Source: a virus. Taken from it: a DNA stretch of 35,469 nucleotides. The number at the start of each line of letters is the position of its first letter. The stretch's first letter is position 1. The stretch lies in IMG/VR virus record IMGVR_UViG_3300024351_000051, positions 1 to 35,469 of that record, one strand, 5' to 3'. The notes below the pieces were generated by a model. That model saw nothing but the letters and a program-made list of their open reading frames with translations. It was not told the origin of the DNA and did no database searches. Of the stretch, positions 24,234 through 31,629 are shown in pieces. The position numbers and the translations under genes were made by a program.

Positions 24234-24372
24234 TCGCAGTCTGGGCCTGAGCCATCTGACGGTTGGCTTCGGTCATGATGTAGTCGATGACCTGACGCAC
24301 TTGGCCGTGCGGTAGCTGATCGAGCATACGCAGGATTGTGTTGAGCTGATCGGTGGTGAAGGTGAAGTTCAC
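24193..24372 (-). CDS. Small helical protein with GTG start
   Basis: 59 residues beginning at GTG 24372 with AAGGAAG before it. Reads NFTFTTDQLNTILRMLDQLP then HGQVRQVIDYIMTEANRQMA and a polar tail ending PEAVAE. Mostly helical. The GTG overlaps the stop of the upstream small gene (GTGA), the same coupling used throughout this cluster, which is good evidence that this short frame is real. No family recognised. Confidence 0.65.
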   Translation of the reverse strand: MNFTFTTDQLNTILRMLDQLPHGQVRQVIDYIMTEANRQMAQAQTANEQKQDEPEAVAE

Positions 24373-24545
24373 GATGTCTTCCTTATTCCAAGTTCAAAGT
24401 CTTCCCTGCCATCCAGGGCATTGTGGATTATGACGTCCTCTTCCTCCTCGTCTACGTAGGGTTGGCACCAACAGTCGAGTGAGATGATGTGTTCGCAGGT
24501 ATCAGCGACAGGTACAACGTGGTAGGTTTCAGACGTCTCGATCAT
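24369..24545 (-). CDS. Small acidic protein with a CWC motif
   Basis: 58 residues from ATG 24545. Contains TCEHIISLDCWCQPYVDEEE and EDVIIHNALDGREDFE. Short phage proteins with a Cys-Trp-Cys-x-Pro segment followed by His-Asn and an acidic end are common in actinophages and others, without a known function. The start overlaps the membrane-protein stop (ATGA), and the end overlaps the next GTG. Confidence 0.65.
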   Translation of the reverse strand: MIETSETYHVVPVADTCEHIISLDCWCQPYVDEEEEDVIIHNALDGREDFELGIRKTS

Positions 24546-24685
24546 TTGGCTAGAAGGTACAGGCCTATGTTGCTGAAAGCGTAGCCAGCATACGTCATCG
24601 ACATGGGGTGATTGCCTTTCACCCCCTGTTCAACAGCTATGTAGGCGTAGATCAAGCCTGTCAGGATGATCAACCAGGGACTCAT
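24542..24685 (-). CDS. Small membrane protein
   Basis: 47 residues from ATG 24685, which overlaps the stop of the previous gene (ATGA at 24682-24685). Two hydrophobic stretches: SPWLIILTGLIYAYIAV and MTYAGYAFSNIGLYLL, separated by EQGVKGNHPMS, so probably two membrane spans. Function unknown. Confidence 0.6.
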   Translation of the reverse strand: MSPWLIILTGLIYAYIAVEQGVKGNHPMSMTYAGYAFSNIGLYLLAK

Positions 24686-24900
24686 GCTCGGACAACCTCC
24701 GACTGAGTCTCGATCCAAACCCTGGCCCCGCAAGATAGCGGATCGTCTGGTTGATAAACGACTCGGGCAGGGCCGAGGATCTCAACGGAGTGAGCGTAGT
24801 CGTTGGACTTGTAGGTCTTGACTGTGAGTACTGGGTCACGCGAGCCTGTCTCCCTGTTCTTCTTGATGATGTGTTGGTTGACGTGGATGATGGTCTTCAT
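24682..24900 (-). CDS. Small conserved phage protein
   Basis: 72 residues: TIIHVNQHIIKKNRETGSRD, PVLTVKTYKSNDYAHSVEIL, GPARVVYQPDDPLSCGARVW. Beta-rich. I recall close relatives in many phages, without a function. The ribosome site belongs to the repeated GGAGCAACA type of this region. It overlaps both neighbours by 4 nt. Confidence 0.65.
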   Translation of the reverse strand: MKTIIHVNQHIIKKNRETGSRDPVLTVKTYKSNDYAHSVEILGPARVVYQPDDPLSCGARVWIETQSEVVRA

Positions 24901-25235
24901 GGCTGTTGCTCCGGCACCAGGTGAACCCGGTACCGGTATTCAATGATTGCTTCGATCTGGTTCCTTGTGAGATTGAATACCTCCATCAGTTGCTTGGGCG
25001 TCATGCCGTGGACTTCACGCATGGTTCGCACACCCAGGACAACATCATCTGGAATCTTGGGTGGCTTATTGGTAACGGCCCGCGCCTTGGGCCCGTTGTA
25101 GATCAGCTTCTTCTTGGGCTTCTTCTCTGGCACAGGTTCGGATGCAAGCACCGAACGGATCAGAGATTCATTGATCGGCAGAAGCCTGTTTTGAATATAG
25201 CCGTATCCCTTGCGTTTGTAGGTGGTATTGCCCAT
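24897..25235 (-). CDS. Hypothetical protein with C-terminal HTH-like region
   Basis: 112 residues. The N-terminal half is basic (KKPKKKLIYNGPKARAV). The C-terminal half looks like a homeodomain/sigma-type HTH: VVLGVRTMREVHGMTPKQLM then EVFNLTRNQIEAIIEYRYRV. A GC-rich hairpin (25243-25262) sits 8 nt before its ATG, where a ribosome site would be expected, and no Shine-Dalgarno is visible. A DNA-binding role is inferred from the HTH-like sequence only. Confidence 0.55.
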   Translation of the reverse strand: MGNTTYKRKGYGYIQNRLLPINESLIRSVLASEPVPEKKPKKKLIYNGPKARAVTNKPPKIPDDVVLGVRTMREVHGMTPKQLMEVFNLTRNQIEAIIEYRYRVHLVPEQQP

Positions 25236-25242
25236 ACGACAA

Positions 25243-25262
25243 GGGCCGGGTTGCCCCGGCCC
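25243..25262 (-). terminator. GC-rich hairpin between the DUF932 gene and its downstream neighbour
   Basis: Eight-bp stem GGGCCGGG/CCCGGCCC with a TTGC loop, just past the DUF932 stop. On the minus strand it is followed by TTGTCGTAT, a weak U tract, and then by the ATG of the next gene. It may end most transcripts, stop 3' degradation, or mask that start. A 19-nt core is identical to the hairpin at 31201-31219. Confidence 0.55.
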
Positions 25263-25271
25263 CTCCTGCTG

Positions 25272-26444
25272 TTACTTGGACGCCTTGACCAGCAGATCGC
25301 CAGCCATCTTCTCCATCGACACCCGCTCGTCGGTGTGCGGGATCTTGCGAGCACGGGCGGTGATGCCCTGCACGAAGTCCCATACCGACTCAGGCTTGCG
25401 ACCCTCCTCGTTGACCACGGTGTTGATGATGTTCTCCGCCTGGCGCTTGGTGAAACCACGCTTGCCCAGGAACTCCATGCGATCGTCGTCAGACTTGGCG
25501 ACCACCTTCTCCTTGGCGGCGTTGATGCCATTGATGACGTACGTGTCGCTGGCGTTGCTGTACTCCAGGAGCGCAGGCCCAACCTCGGAAGCGAACCGCT
25601 CGGGTGCGTTCTTGGTGTGGCGGATCATCATGGACTGGACGTCCTGCTGACCCCAGAGGTTGCGGTTCTGGCAGACGCCACGCAGCAGGAACGTCGAGAT
25701 GCCCATCGACTTGCTGCCGACCTCGCTGTTCCAGACGTAGAACCCACGGAAGACCAGGTCGGGATTGCCGTCAGGCAGCTTGCCGATCTCGATCGGATGG
25801 GTGTCATCGACCAGGAAGATAAAGACATCCCGGTCACTGGCGTACAGCGTGGTGGTGTCCCGGCTCGGATCAACGAACGGGTTGTATGTACCGTTGCTCC
25901 AGTCGAGAACGCCAGGCACCTTCCACCGGGTGTCGCCGTTGCCGTTGCCAGCCACCTGCTGCACCGCACGGACGATGTCGATGTCCAGCACCCGACCATA
26001 GTTCGGGCCGGTTGCCGCCATGAGCTCGCCGCCCTGCTTGTAGTACGCCTTGATGCCGACGTCCCGGGTATCGACCAGCCCGTATTGCAGGTTGATGCCT
26101 GCGATCTTGGCGGGAAGCTGGCGCAGGTAGCCAGCCGGGGCACCGGCCAGACCGCAGAGCTGACCGAACGACCAGTGATTGGGCGTCACCTCGTCATCGC
26201 CCATGAGCAGGCTGATGTTGTCGTCGTTGACCTGAACCATGATGTCGTCCAGATCCATGACGTCCGTCTTGGCGTGGAAAGATCGGGCCTCGACATGATC
26301 TGCCAGATCCGACAGCGAGAGGAATCGCTGATCGTCCGGGCGGCTGAACCACTGGCTCGAGACTCGACCGTCACGCTGTCCACGGCTGGTGTCCACCTTG
26401 AACGGTGCGGTAACTGGGGTGTTGCTTTCGATGATGGCTTCCAT
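25272..26444 (-). CDS. DUF932 (phage/plasmid-like TIGR03299-type) protein
   Basis: 390 residues. Matches the DUF932 style in order: SQWFSRPDDQRFLSLSDL, WSFGQLCGLAGAPAGYLRQL, PNYGRVLDIDIVRAV, YASDRDVFIFLVDDTHPIEI, FRGFYVWNSEVGSKSMGI, STFLLRGVCQNRNLWG, and a C-terminal helical region (ERVSMEKMAGDLLVKA). DUF932 proteins are frequent in phages, plasmids and conjugative elements. Their biochemical role is not established. CAGGAA precedes the ATG by a suitable distance, and the gene starts 1 nt after a small gene. It is one of three large proteins in the leftward accessory region, near the amidotransferase and amidoligase genes. Confidence 0.8.
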   Translation of the reverse strand: MEAIIESNTPVTAPFKVDTSRGQRDGRVSSQWFSRPDDQRFLSLSDLADHVEARSFHAKTDVMDLDDIMVQVNDDNISLLMGDDEVTPNHWSFGQLCGLAGAPAGYLRQLPAKIAGINLQYGLVDTRDVGIKAYYKQGGELMAATGPNYGRVLDIDIVRAVQQVAGNGNGDTRWKVPGVLDWSNGTYNPFVDPSRDTTTLYASDRDVFIFLVDDTHPIEIGKLPDGNPDLVFRGFYVWNSEVGSKSMGISTFLLRGVCQNRNLWGQQDVQSMMIRHTKNAPERFASEVGPALLEYSNASDTYVINGINAAKEKVVAKSDDDRMEFLGKRGFTKRQAENIINTVVNEEGRKPESVWDFVQGITARARKIPHTDERVSMEKMAGDLLVKASK

Positions 26445-26445
26445 A

Positions 26446-26637
26446 TCAGTTCCTGTTGTGTTGGTCGTCTTGTTGCAGCACGTACCGAATGAAGTTGAGT
26501 AGATCGTGGGCGATGGGCTCGGGGATCATCTCGATCTCTTCCATGTCGATGATGATCTGGGTAATTTCATGAAGCAGATGCTCATCGCTACGACGGTCGC
26601 TGATTAGTTGCCTAACGTGCTGGTGCCAGTTGTCCAT
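26446..26637 (-). CDS. Small hypothetical helical protein
   Basis: 63 residues, acidic and helical: HVRQLISDRRSDEHLLHEIT, QIIIDMEEIEMIPEPIAHDL, LNFIRYVLQQDD. Its ATG shares a base with the previous TAA (CTAATG), and it ends 1 nt before DUF932. No family recognised. Confidence 0.55.
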   Translation of the reverse strand: MDNWHQHVRQLISDRRSDEHLLHEITQIIIDMEEIEMIPEPIAHDLLNFIRYVLQQDDQHNRN

Positions 26638-26849
26638 TAGCCTCCCATCAGCAGCAATGCTGTGGCGATGATGACGCCAGCGGCTACGGCATAGACAACC
26701 GTGTCGGGTCGAAGGCGGAACGGTTCGTCCACCCCTGGCCCGATCAACATGCGTTGCAGTTCTTCTTCGTCACGGCTCATGCGCCGCCGCTTGGGCGGCT
26801 CATAAGCGTGACCGATCTTCACCTTGCCGGTGTTGTACGGAACGGTCAC
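26637..26849 (-). CDS. Small single-span membrane protein
   Basis: 70 residues. A cytosolic basic/acidic N-terminus (EPPKRRRMSRDEEELQRMLI) is followed by one C-terminal membrane helix, VVYAVAAGVIIATALLLMGG. AAGGAG lies before the ATG. The tail-anchor shape suggests the N-terminus stays in the cytoplasm. Function unknown. Confidence 0.55.
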   Translation of the reverse strand: MTVPYNTGKVKIGHAYEPPKRRRMSRDEEELQRMLIGPGVDEPFRLRPDTVVYAVAAGVIIATALLLMGG

Positions 26850-26859
26850 TTGGTTCTCC

Positions 26860-27363
26860 TTAGATCTTGAGTTCAGTCAGTTGCGTGTCTTTGGGCGTGA
26901 TGACGTAGCCCATCTCATCTACGAAGGTTTCAGGGTGGCAAAGGAAACATTGAGCGATACCACGTCCACCAATGCTGGACAGCTTGGACTTGGCGTCCGA
27001 GATCGAAACGCCAATAGCCCAGTGCTGGTTGTTGCTGATCACCAGGTAGCCAACCTCGCTGGTGTCGATCGGCTTCACAGCCGTCGCATCTTTGAGGGCA
27101 GCATCGATCAGTTCTTCTGAGGCAAGGCCGATGAAGTCGTAGCGATGACGGGTGTCTTCCTCACTGTCAGCGAGGTAAAACCCGAACACTTTGCTACCAC
27201 CGTTCTCAGGTTTGCAACCGAACCCACCGGTTGCCTTGAACAATTGGAAGCGCGGCGACTGGTACCGCTTGTTCAAACCTGTTGGACGGATGACACACAC
27301 CTTGTCGGTGATGTCGCCAACCATCGGCTTGATACCCTTAGTGAATACATCTATCAGTTCCAT
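26860..27363 (-). CDS. Hypothetical protein
   Basis: 167 residues with GGAG before ATG 27363. Segments include DITDKVCVIRPTGLNKRYQS, FKATGGFGCKPENGGSKVFG, FYLADSEEDTRHRYDFIGLA, and SEVGYLVISNNQHWAIGVSI. Mixed alpha/beta with four cysteines; the late pair is in CFLCHPETF. I do not recognise a characterised family. It follows the amidotransferase gene but is separated from it by a terminator-like hairpin. Confidence 0.6.
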   Translation of the reverse strand: MELIDVFTKGIKPMVGDITDKVCVIRPTGLNKRYQSPRFQLFKATGGFGCKPENGGSKVFGFYLADSEEDTRHRYDFIGLASEELIDAALKDATAVKPIDTSEVGYLVISNNQHWAIGVSISDAKSKLSSIGGRGIAQCFLCHPETFVDEMGYVITPKDTQLTELKI

Positions 27364-27385
27364 CGGATCTCCAGAAAAGAAGGGG

Positions 27386-27412
27386 CTCCCCCTACACGAG
27401 AGGGAGGGGGAG
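27386..27412 (-). terminator. Terminator-like hairpin after the amidotransferase gene
   Basis: Arms CTCCCCCT (27386-27393) and AGGGGGAG (27405-27412), 8 bp perfect. On the minus strand it is followed by CCCCTTCTTTTCTG, moderately U-rich. It lies 9 nt beyond the amidotransferase stop. Confidence 0.65.
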
Positions 27413-27421
27413 ACCCGTTGT

Positions 27422-28501
27422 TCAGGCTGCGTAGCGTTCGTTGTCCACCACCAGCTCGAGCTGTTGCTGCGGCGACAAGTCCGACTCGCGAGTCGGGATG
27501 GCCCAGTCCACGTAGTAGCAGAGGCACTCCGCCACCAGCTCGGGATCCTTGATGGCCAGACTCATCAGCACGTTGACCCGCTCGTTGCAGATCTCATTGA
27601 CCACCCTGGCGTGGTCGATGCTGAGATGGTTGTCCTGGATGTAGTTGGACTTGAGCGGGATGCGATGCTCGAACAGTGTCGTCAGGACTGTGTACGGGCG
27701 ACGATCCAGCAGGTCGGCTACCGCATGGATGTCACACCACGACGTAACCATTTCGATAAGGTCTTCCGCAACGAAGTCCGTTTTGCTCCAGTCTTCGAAG
27801 TCTTCTTGGTCTTCTTGCTTCGTCGTGTACCAGCGCCGGTCGAGACGGTCTTCCAGTTCGTCTTCTCTTTCCCAGCTCCAGCCGCCGTACGACGCATAGG
27901 CCGAGGCGTAACGAAAGTTGGGGATGAGCAGGCCGGGAGACCATGCGTACGTGTTGCTGAACCACATGCCGTCGTGCTCGATGCCCTGGTCGAAGTTGAC
28001 GTGGGACATCGTGCCGTACTTGTCCATGAACACGAACCTGTTGTTGCCGATGAACTCACCGACCATCGTGCGGAAACCATCGGCATGGACGACAGCCGGG
28101 GCCTCGATCACCGTGTCAACCAGGTAGTCCTGGATGAAGTGCCACGTATCGGACTTGCTCGGATCCTTCTTGTTGCCGGTATCCAGGATGCCGTTGTGCA
28201 TCATAGCTACCTCGCCCTCGATCACTGAGTACGGATGGCAGTTGAACAGGTCGATGTCACCGTGCGTCTTCATCCGGAAGTGAATCGCCATGTTGCGATC
28301 GTCGTCCGGCATGTTGGAGATGAAGGTGTACATCTCATGGATGCTGCGGCAGATCTTCTTGATCACCTTGAGTCCATGCTTGTTGGCGTACATGATGCCA
28401 ACGCCGTCCGAATTGGACTGGTAGATGTCATCGAGCAGGTTGTCGGTGGTCAGCAGGGTGTTGCGGATCTTGTTGGATTCGCCAGTGATGATGAGACACA
28501 T
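27422..28501 (-). CDS. Class II (Ntn) glutamine amidotransferase
   Basis: 359 residues from ATG 28501, with AAGGAG at proper distance; this start puts Cys at position 2 (MCLIITG) as the N-terminal nucleophile after Met removal. Other class II motifs: NSDGVGIMY (30-38), HFRMKTHGD (H74, R76, G81), NCHPY (87-91) and MMHNGIL (H102, N103, G104). These match the glutaminase domain of GATase-II enzymes, which release ammonia from glutamine. The remaining ~240 residues have no obvious synthetase domain, and an acidic stretch (EDELEDRLDRRW) lies in the middle. The amidoligase gene lies 17 nt upstream in the same direction, so the two probably work together, with ammonia handed to the ligase or the glutaminase fold acting as an amide hydrolase. 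Confidence 0.88.
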   Translation of the reverse strand: MCLIITGESNKIRNTLLTTDNLLDDIYQSNSDGVGIMYANKHGLKVIKKICRSIHEMYTFISNMPDDDRNMAIHFRMKTHGDIDLFNCHPYSVIEGEVAMMHNGILDTGNKKDPSKSDTWHFIQDYLVDTVIEAPAVVHADGFRTMVGEFIGNNRFVFMDKYGTMSHVNFDQGIEHDGMWFSNTYAWSPGLLIPNFRYASAYASYGGWSWEREDELEDRLDRRWYTTKQEDQEDFEDWSKTDFVAEDLIEMVTSWCDIHAVADLLDRRPYTVLTTLFEHRIPLKSNYIQDNHLSIDHARVVNEICNERVNVLMSLAIKDPELVAECLCYYVDWAIPTRESDLSPQQQLELVVDNERYAA

Positions 28502-28518
28502 ATTGATTTCTCCTTGAA

Positions 28519-30243
28519 TCAAGCAGCTTGTGCGAAGAGTTCGGGTTGGGAACCTTGAGCAGCCTTGGCGAGGGGATCAGTGTTGGTAGCAGTAGAGCCG
28601 TGGCGATGATTGACGTTGAACCACTTCGCGAGGTTCGGATACATACCGGCTGAGGTCTTCAGCCATTTGAGGAACGAGGACTGGGTCAGGTCGCGATAGC
28701 TGGTGACACGACAGAACATGACAACAGCGTGGGCGAACTCGATCTGCGCAAGCAGGCGTTCCTTCTTGAGTGACGCACGGAAGATGCGGATCTCAACCGT
28801 GTTGCTGTCGCCCCACCGAGTCGATAGTCCCAGGCGCTGACACTCACTAGAGCTGAGGTTCTCGCAGTTGATCATCCGGTACCGACTAGGATCTTTGCCC
28901 TTGAGCGCAGCATTCGGAGATCGGATCACACTGGAGTTGTCCAGTGAGGCGTACTCCTCAGCCTGAGAGTCGCGACGAGGATGACGACCGGCGATCGCAC
29001 GGATGAAGTCCGTGTTCGCCTCGGCGTTGTAGAACTGGATCATCTTGCCCAGCGTCAGCGCAGTGAACGCTTGGCTGTCAATGTGGACGTGCATACCGCA
29101 AGACCGGTTGTTCCAGGCAACCAGTCCGTTGGTGGACTGCCATCCACCCAGCTTCTCGATGTGATCCTTCAGACTAGTTGGTCGAGTCACCCACTCGAGC
29201 GACATCTCACCGACACTGCCGTCGTACTTGCACACCAGGTAGTCTTCGCCCAGCTCCTGACGAACCTCTCTGACCTTGCCGTGCAGCGTGTCGTAGTCCT
29301 TGGCCGCAGTCTCCAGCTCGATGCCCATGTGAAAGTCGCCGTGAGCAGACGACACAAATGACATGTCCTTGCACAGGAACTGCATGACATCTGCGCTGTA
29401 GTCCAGGCGTCGATCCGGATCGTGATCGCTGCCCTCATCGTCGTCGTAGTCATCCTCCTCCTCACGGAGGTGGTACTCGTCGTCAGACTCCCAGTAGTAG
29501 ACGTTGTCGCGCCAGTGGTAGTTACCGTCGTCAACGCAGTACACAACGACGTCGGTGTCGTCATGGCACTCGGGGCAAGCCGTATCGCGCAAGCGACCGT
29601 TGTGATCGGCAACAGGTTTCGCATCGTCCTCAATGCACAAGTGACCGCAGGTTGCAGCAAGTAGGGGGGGAACAGCAGCGGCAATCTTGATCCGGATGCC
29701 ATCGTTGAAGCTGTCTTCATTAGCCAGATCGCAGATGTCGCTCAACAGATCGCTATCGACATCGCAGTCGTCGCGATACTGACGAACAGCCCGTCTCACC
29801 ATGTCACCGAGCTTCCTGTTGCTGCTCCTTGTGCGCAAAATATAAGACGGATCTCCGGCTCCATTGAAGAAGTGCGACTGCCGGTACTTGAACCATCCAT
29901 CTTGCGCATCCTCATCCCACAACATGCGAAGCGAGATGCGGTGACGTGATACATGGTTGCGGATCATCTGAACCAAGATGCGTCGCAACGAACGATCTAC
30001 ATGTCGAGCATCAATCTCTTCAACAACGGTGTTGTCGCTGCGGTAATCAATTGCGCGACGATGTGCGATGTCGCGAGGCAACATGCCGTCGATGTCTCCG
30101 ATGGCATCGGTGTAGCTGAGCTGATCAACTGAGTACGTATACGCGTACTCCTTCATGCGAACAGACGAATACCAGCGGCCAAGAAACAGAGTCAGGATTA
30201 CGGATCCATAGGATCCACGCGAAACAAGGAATTTCATCTTCAT
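28519..30243 (-). CDS. Amidoligase (COOH-NH2 ligase, Amidoligase_2 type) with N-terminal extension
   Basis: 574 residues from ATG 30243, with GGAG six bases before; an upstream TTG at 30255 is less likely. The C-terminal ~270 residues carry the amidoligase pattern of the glutamine-synthetase-like fold: GIELE (307-311), KYDGSV (339-344), SLEWVTRP, CGMHVHID (382-389), and NTVEIRIFRAS (481-491). The N-terminal ~300 residues are unusual: a helical region, four cysteines in CGHLC and CPEC that could bind zinc, and a strongly acidic stretch (REEEDDYDDDEGSDHDPD). The family joins a carboxyl and an amino group with ATP, making peptide-like or amide bonds. Substrate unknown. It is paired with the adjacent class II amidotransferase, a pairing proposed from comparative genomics in phages and bacteria for peptide or cell-wall modification. 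Confidence 0.87.
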   Translation of the reverse strand: MKMKFLVSRGSYGSVILTLFLGRWYSSVRMKEYAYTYSVDQLSYTDAIGDIDGMLPRDIAHRRAIDYRSDNTVVEEIDARHVDRSLRRILVQMIRNHVSRHRISLRMLWDEDAQDGWFKYRQSHFFNGAGDPSYILRTRSSNRKLGDMVRRAVRQYRDDCDVDSDLLSDICDLANEDSFNDGIRIKIAAAVPPLLAATCGHLCIEDDAKPVADHNGRLRDTACPECHDDTDVVVYCVDDGNYHWRDNVYYWESDDEYHLREEEDDYDDDEGSDHDPDRRLDYSADVMQFLCKDMSFVSSAHGDFHMGIELETAAKDYDTLHGKVREVRQELGEDYLVCKYDGSVGEMSLEWVTRPTSLKDHIEKLGGWQSTNGLVAWNNRSCGMHVHIDSQAFTALTLGKMIQFYNAEANTDFIRAIAGRHPRRDSQAEEYASLDNSSVIRSPNAALKGKDPSRYRMINCENLSSSECQRLGLSTRWGDSNTVEIRIFRASLKKERLLAQIEFAHAVVMFCRVTSYRDLTQSSFLKWLKTSAGMYPNLAKWFNVNHRHGSTATNTDPLAKAAQGSQPELFAQAA

Positions 30244-30323
30244 TCGTATCTCCAATGAGATTGGTATGGACGAACGGAATCAGCGGCAGGTAGCTGCCAG
30301 GATGGATAGAACTGGGAAGGAGG

Positions 30324-30348
30324 CCCCCTCCCGCTAGGGGAGAGGGGG
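30324..30348 (-). terminator. GC-rich hairpin upstream of the amidoligase gene
   Basis: Arms CCCCCTC and GAGGGGG enclose TCCC/GGGA-type inner pairing. It lies 8 nt past the stop of the 86-residue gene, so it can separate the 30.4-31.2 kb genes from the amidoligase-amidotransferase pair. No strong U tract follows (CCTCCTTCCC). Sequence style is shared with 27386-27412 and 33940-33968. Confidence 0.5.
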
Positions 30349-30356
30349 ACGACGAA

Positions 30357-30617
30357 CTAGAACGGGATGTCTTCCCATTCGTAGGGATCAGAGATGTGCT
30401 CGCGTCGGGCCATCTCGATCGCCATCATGTCGGTGTAGTACCTGTCACTCGGCGTTGCACCAGTGGCTAGGAACTCGACCTGCTCTTCAGTCAGGTGGGG
30501 AAACAGTGCTGGGATGAACCTGAACGGATTAAGCATCAGGCGATGGTCATCCTCGGTGATGGGAATCTCCATCGCATTCATCTCCCCAGTGAGCGGGGAC
30601 TGCATACAGATCATCAT
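30357..30617 (-). CDS. Hypothetical protein
   Basis: 86 residues. ATG 30617 overlaps the previous stop (ATGA); a second ATG follows at once, and the first is used here. Reads EIPITEDDHRLMLNPFRFIP, ALFPHLTEEQVEFLATGATP, SDRYYTDMMAIEMARREH. Helical and acidic with no recognised family. Confidence 0.55.
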   Translation of the reverse strand: MMICMQSPLTGEMNAMEIPITEDDHRLMLNPFRFIPALFPHLTEEQVEFLATGATPSDRYYTDMMAIEMARREHISDPYEWEDIPF

Positions 30618-30940
30618 GGCGTCTTGAGTGAATCGACAATCTTGTCGCAGAGAACAATGGCCTCTTGTGTGTCCTCGACTGAGAGGTTGAGCGTCTCAGA
30701 CAGGCGGGTTGTTGCTTGGGTCAGGATGGCCTGGGTCAGGAACTGGACTGCCTCGACTCGGTCTTCGGCACCGTGCTCCATACAGAAGTTGGCAAGAAGT
30801 CGATTCACATGGATGAGTTGGGACATGTCCACCAGGAACAGAACGAAGTCAGCAAAGTGATCACCCTTGACTGCTCGTGCGGTGTTGACGAACTCATCGA
30901 TCCGGGCGATCGTCTGCTTGGCGTGCTCTTGCTTGTTCAT
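30614..30940 (-). CDS. Hypothetical helical protein
   Basis: 108 residues, nearly all helical: HAKQTIARIDEFVNTARAVK, GDHFADFVLFLVDMSQLIHV, NRLLANFCMEHGAEDRVEAV, QFLTQAILTQATTRLSETLN. GGAG lies ten bases before the ATG, inside one copy of a duplicated leader (30947-30981 extends upstream). No family recognised. Confidence 0.55.
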   Translation of the reverse strand: MNKQEHAKQTIARIDEFVNTARAVKGDHFADFVLFLVDMSQLIHVNRLLANFCMEHGAEDRVEAVQFLTQAILTQATTRLSETLNLSVEDTQEAIVLCDKIVDSLKTP

Positions 30941-30946
30941 GATGGA

Positions 30947-30981
30947 CTCCGTGTAAATCTCAATACGCGATTGGATTGGCG
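30947..30981 (-). repeat. Duplicated 35-bp leader, copy 1
   Basis: 29 of 35 bases match 33393-33427 in the same orientation. On the minus strand it runs into the ribosome site of the 108-residue gene and overlaps the last codons of the 73-residue gene. A duplicated expression leader or a remnant of gene duplication are both possible. Confidence 0.6.
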
Positions 30982-31181
30982 CTCTTCAAAAGATCCTTCT
31001 TCAGCCAGACATGGTACGAGTGCGTCTCACCATAGGGGCCAATCACCCTGGCGTGAGGCACCTTCTTCCACCAGTCTGCTGCCGCATCCGCCAGCTTCGG
31101 ATCCTTCATAGCAAAGCTATGGCTCTTGAAGTACTCGCTCATGTCGAACGGGCTCTTGTGTTTCGTCTTGGTCTTGCGCAT
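30960..31181 (-). CDS. Small hypothetical protein
   Basis: 73 residues, basic at the start (MRKTKTKHKSPFDMSEYFKS), then KDPKLADAAADWWKKVPHAR and VIGPYGETHSYHVWLKKDLL. GGAG lies before the ATG. Its 3' end forms part of a duplicated leader sequence. No family recognised. Confidence 0.5.
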   Translation of the reverse strand: MRKTKTKHKSPFDMSEYFKSHSFAMKDPKLADAAADWWKKVPHARVIGPYGETHSYHVWLKKDLLKSANPIAY

Positions 31182-31200
31182 CGATCACTCCAAATGAAAA

Positions 31201-31218
31201 GGCCGGGTTGCCCCGGCC
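31201..31218 (-). terminator. Intrinsic terminator after the MGLDMY gene
   Basis: Stem GGCCGGG/CCCGGCC with a TTGC loop. On the minus strand it is followed by TTTTCATTTGG. It lies 15 nt beyond the stop at 31234. The 19-nt core is identical to the hairpin at 25244-25262. Confidence 0.75.
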
Positions 31219-31233
31219 CTTGTGTACCTGGTG

Positions 31234-31629
31234 TCACCACCAGGAATCGTAGAAGACAGCCTTGCCGTCCTCGATCGCCTGCTTGGCGGCGGAGATGAAC
31301 TTCATGTCCTGCTCGTTGCTCTCCTCATCTGGTGGGTTGTTGCCAAAGAAGAGTCCGGTGGTGGCTGGCAGCTCGTTGCCCTTGATAGCGATCTCCAGTC
31401 GGGTCAGGTCTGCGTAGGTCAGCCTGACCGTCACGCAGTTGAATGACTCAGCCGCGCCACCCTTCTGCCGATACAGGCTCTCCATCCATCCGTGCAGGTC
31501 GTGATGCTTGCGCCAATACCAGAGCTCGTTCACGTTCTGCTTTGGCAAGGTGACATCCACCTGCCGGGTCACGTCCTGGTCGTCCAGGTCTGCCGGATCC
31601 ACAGTCCAGGCGTACATATCAAGTCCCAT
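31234..31629 (-). CDS. Conserved phage protein of unknown function (MGLDMY family)
   Basis: 131 residues with AAGGAG before ATG 31629. It has the pattern of a family seen in many phages: MGLDMYAWTV, ELWYWRKHHDLHGWMESLYR, ESFNCVTVRLTYADLTRLEI, TTGLFFGNNPP, and a final KAVFYDSWW. Relatives are sometimes labelled phosphoglycerate kinase, but nothing here supports that. The conserved W, H, C and FYxSWW residues suggest a binding pocket. Function unknown. It is the last gene before a terminator hairpin. Confidence 0.7.
   Translation of the reverse strand: MGLDMYAWTVDPADLDDQDVTRQVDVTLPKQNVNELWYWRKHHDLHGWMESLYRQKGGAAESFNCVTVRLTYADLTRLEIAIKGNELPATTGLFFGNNPPDEESNEQDMKFISAAKQAIEDGKAVFYDSWW

Noticed and set aside
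24906-26492. A 528-residue plus-strand open frame
   Set aside because: Antisense to DUF932 and its neighbour, whose strand has recognised motifs and overlapping starts. The plus frame is rich in V, D, H and L with no domain.
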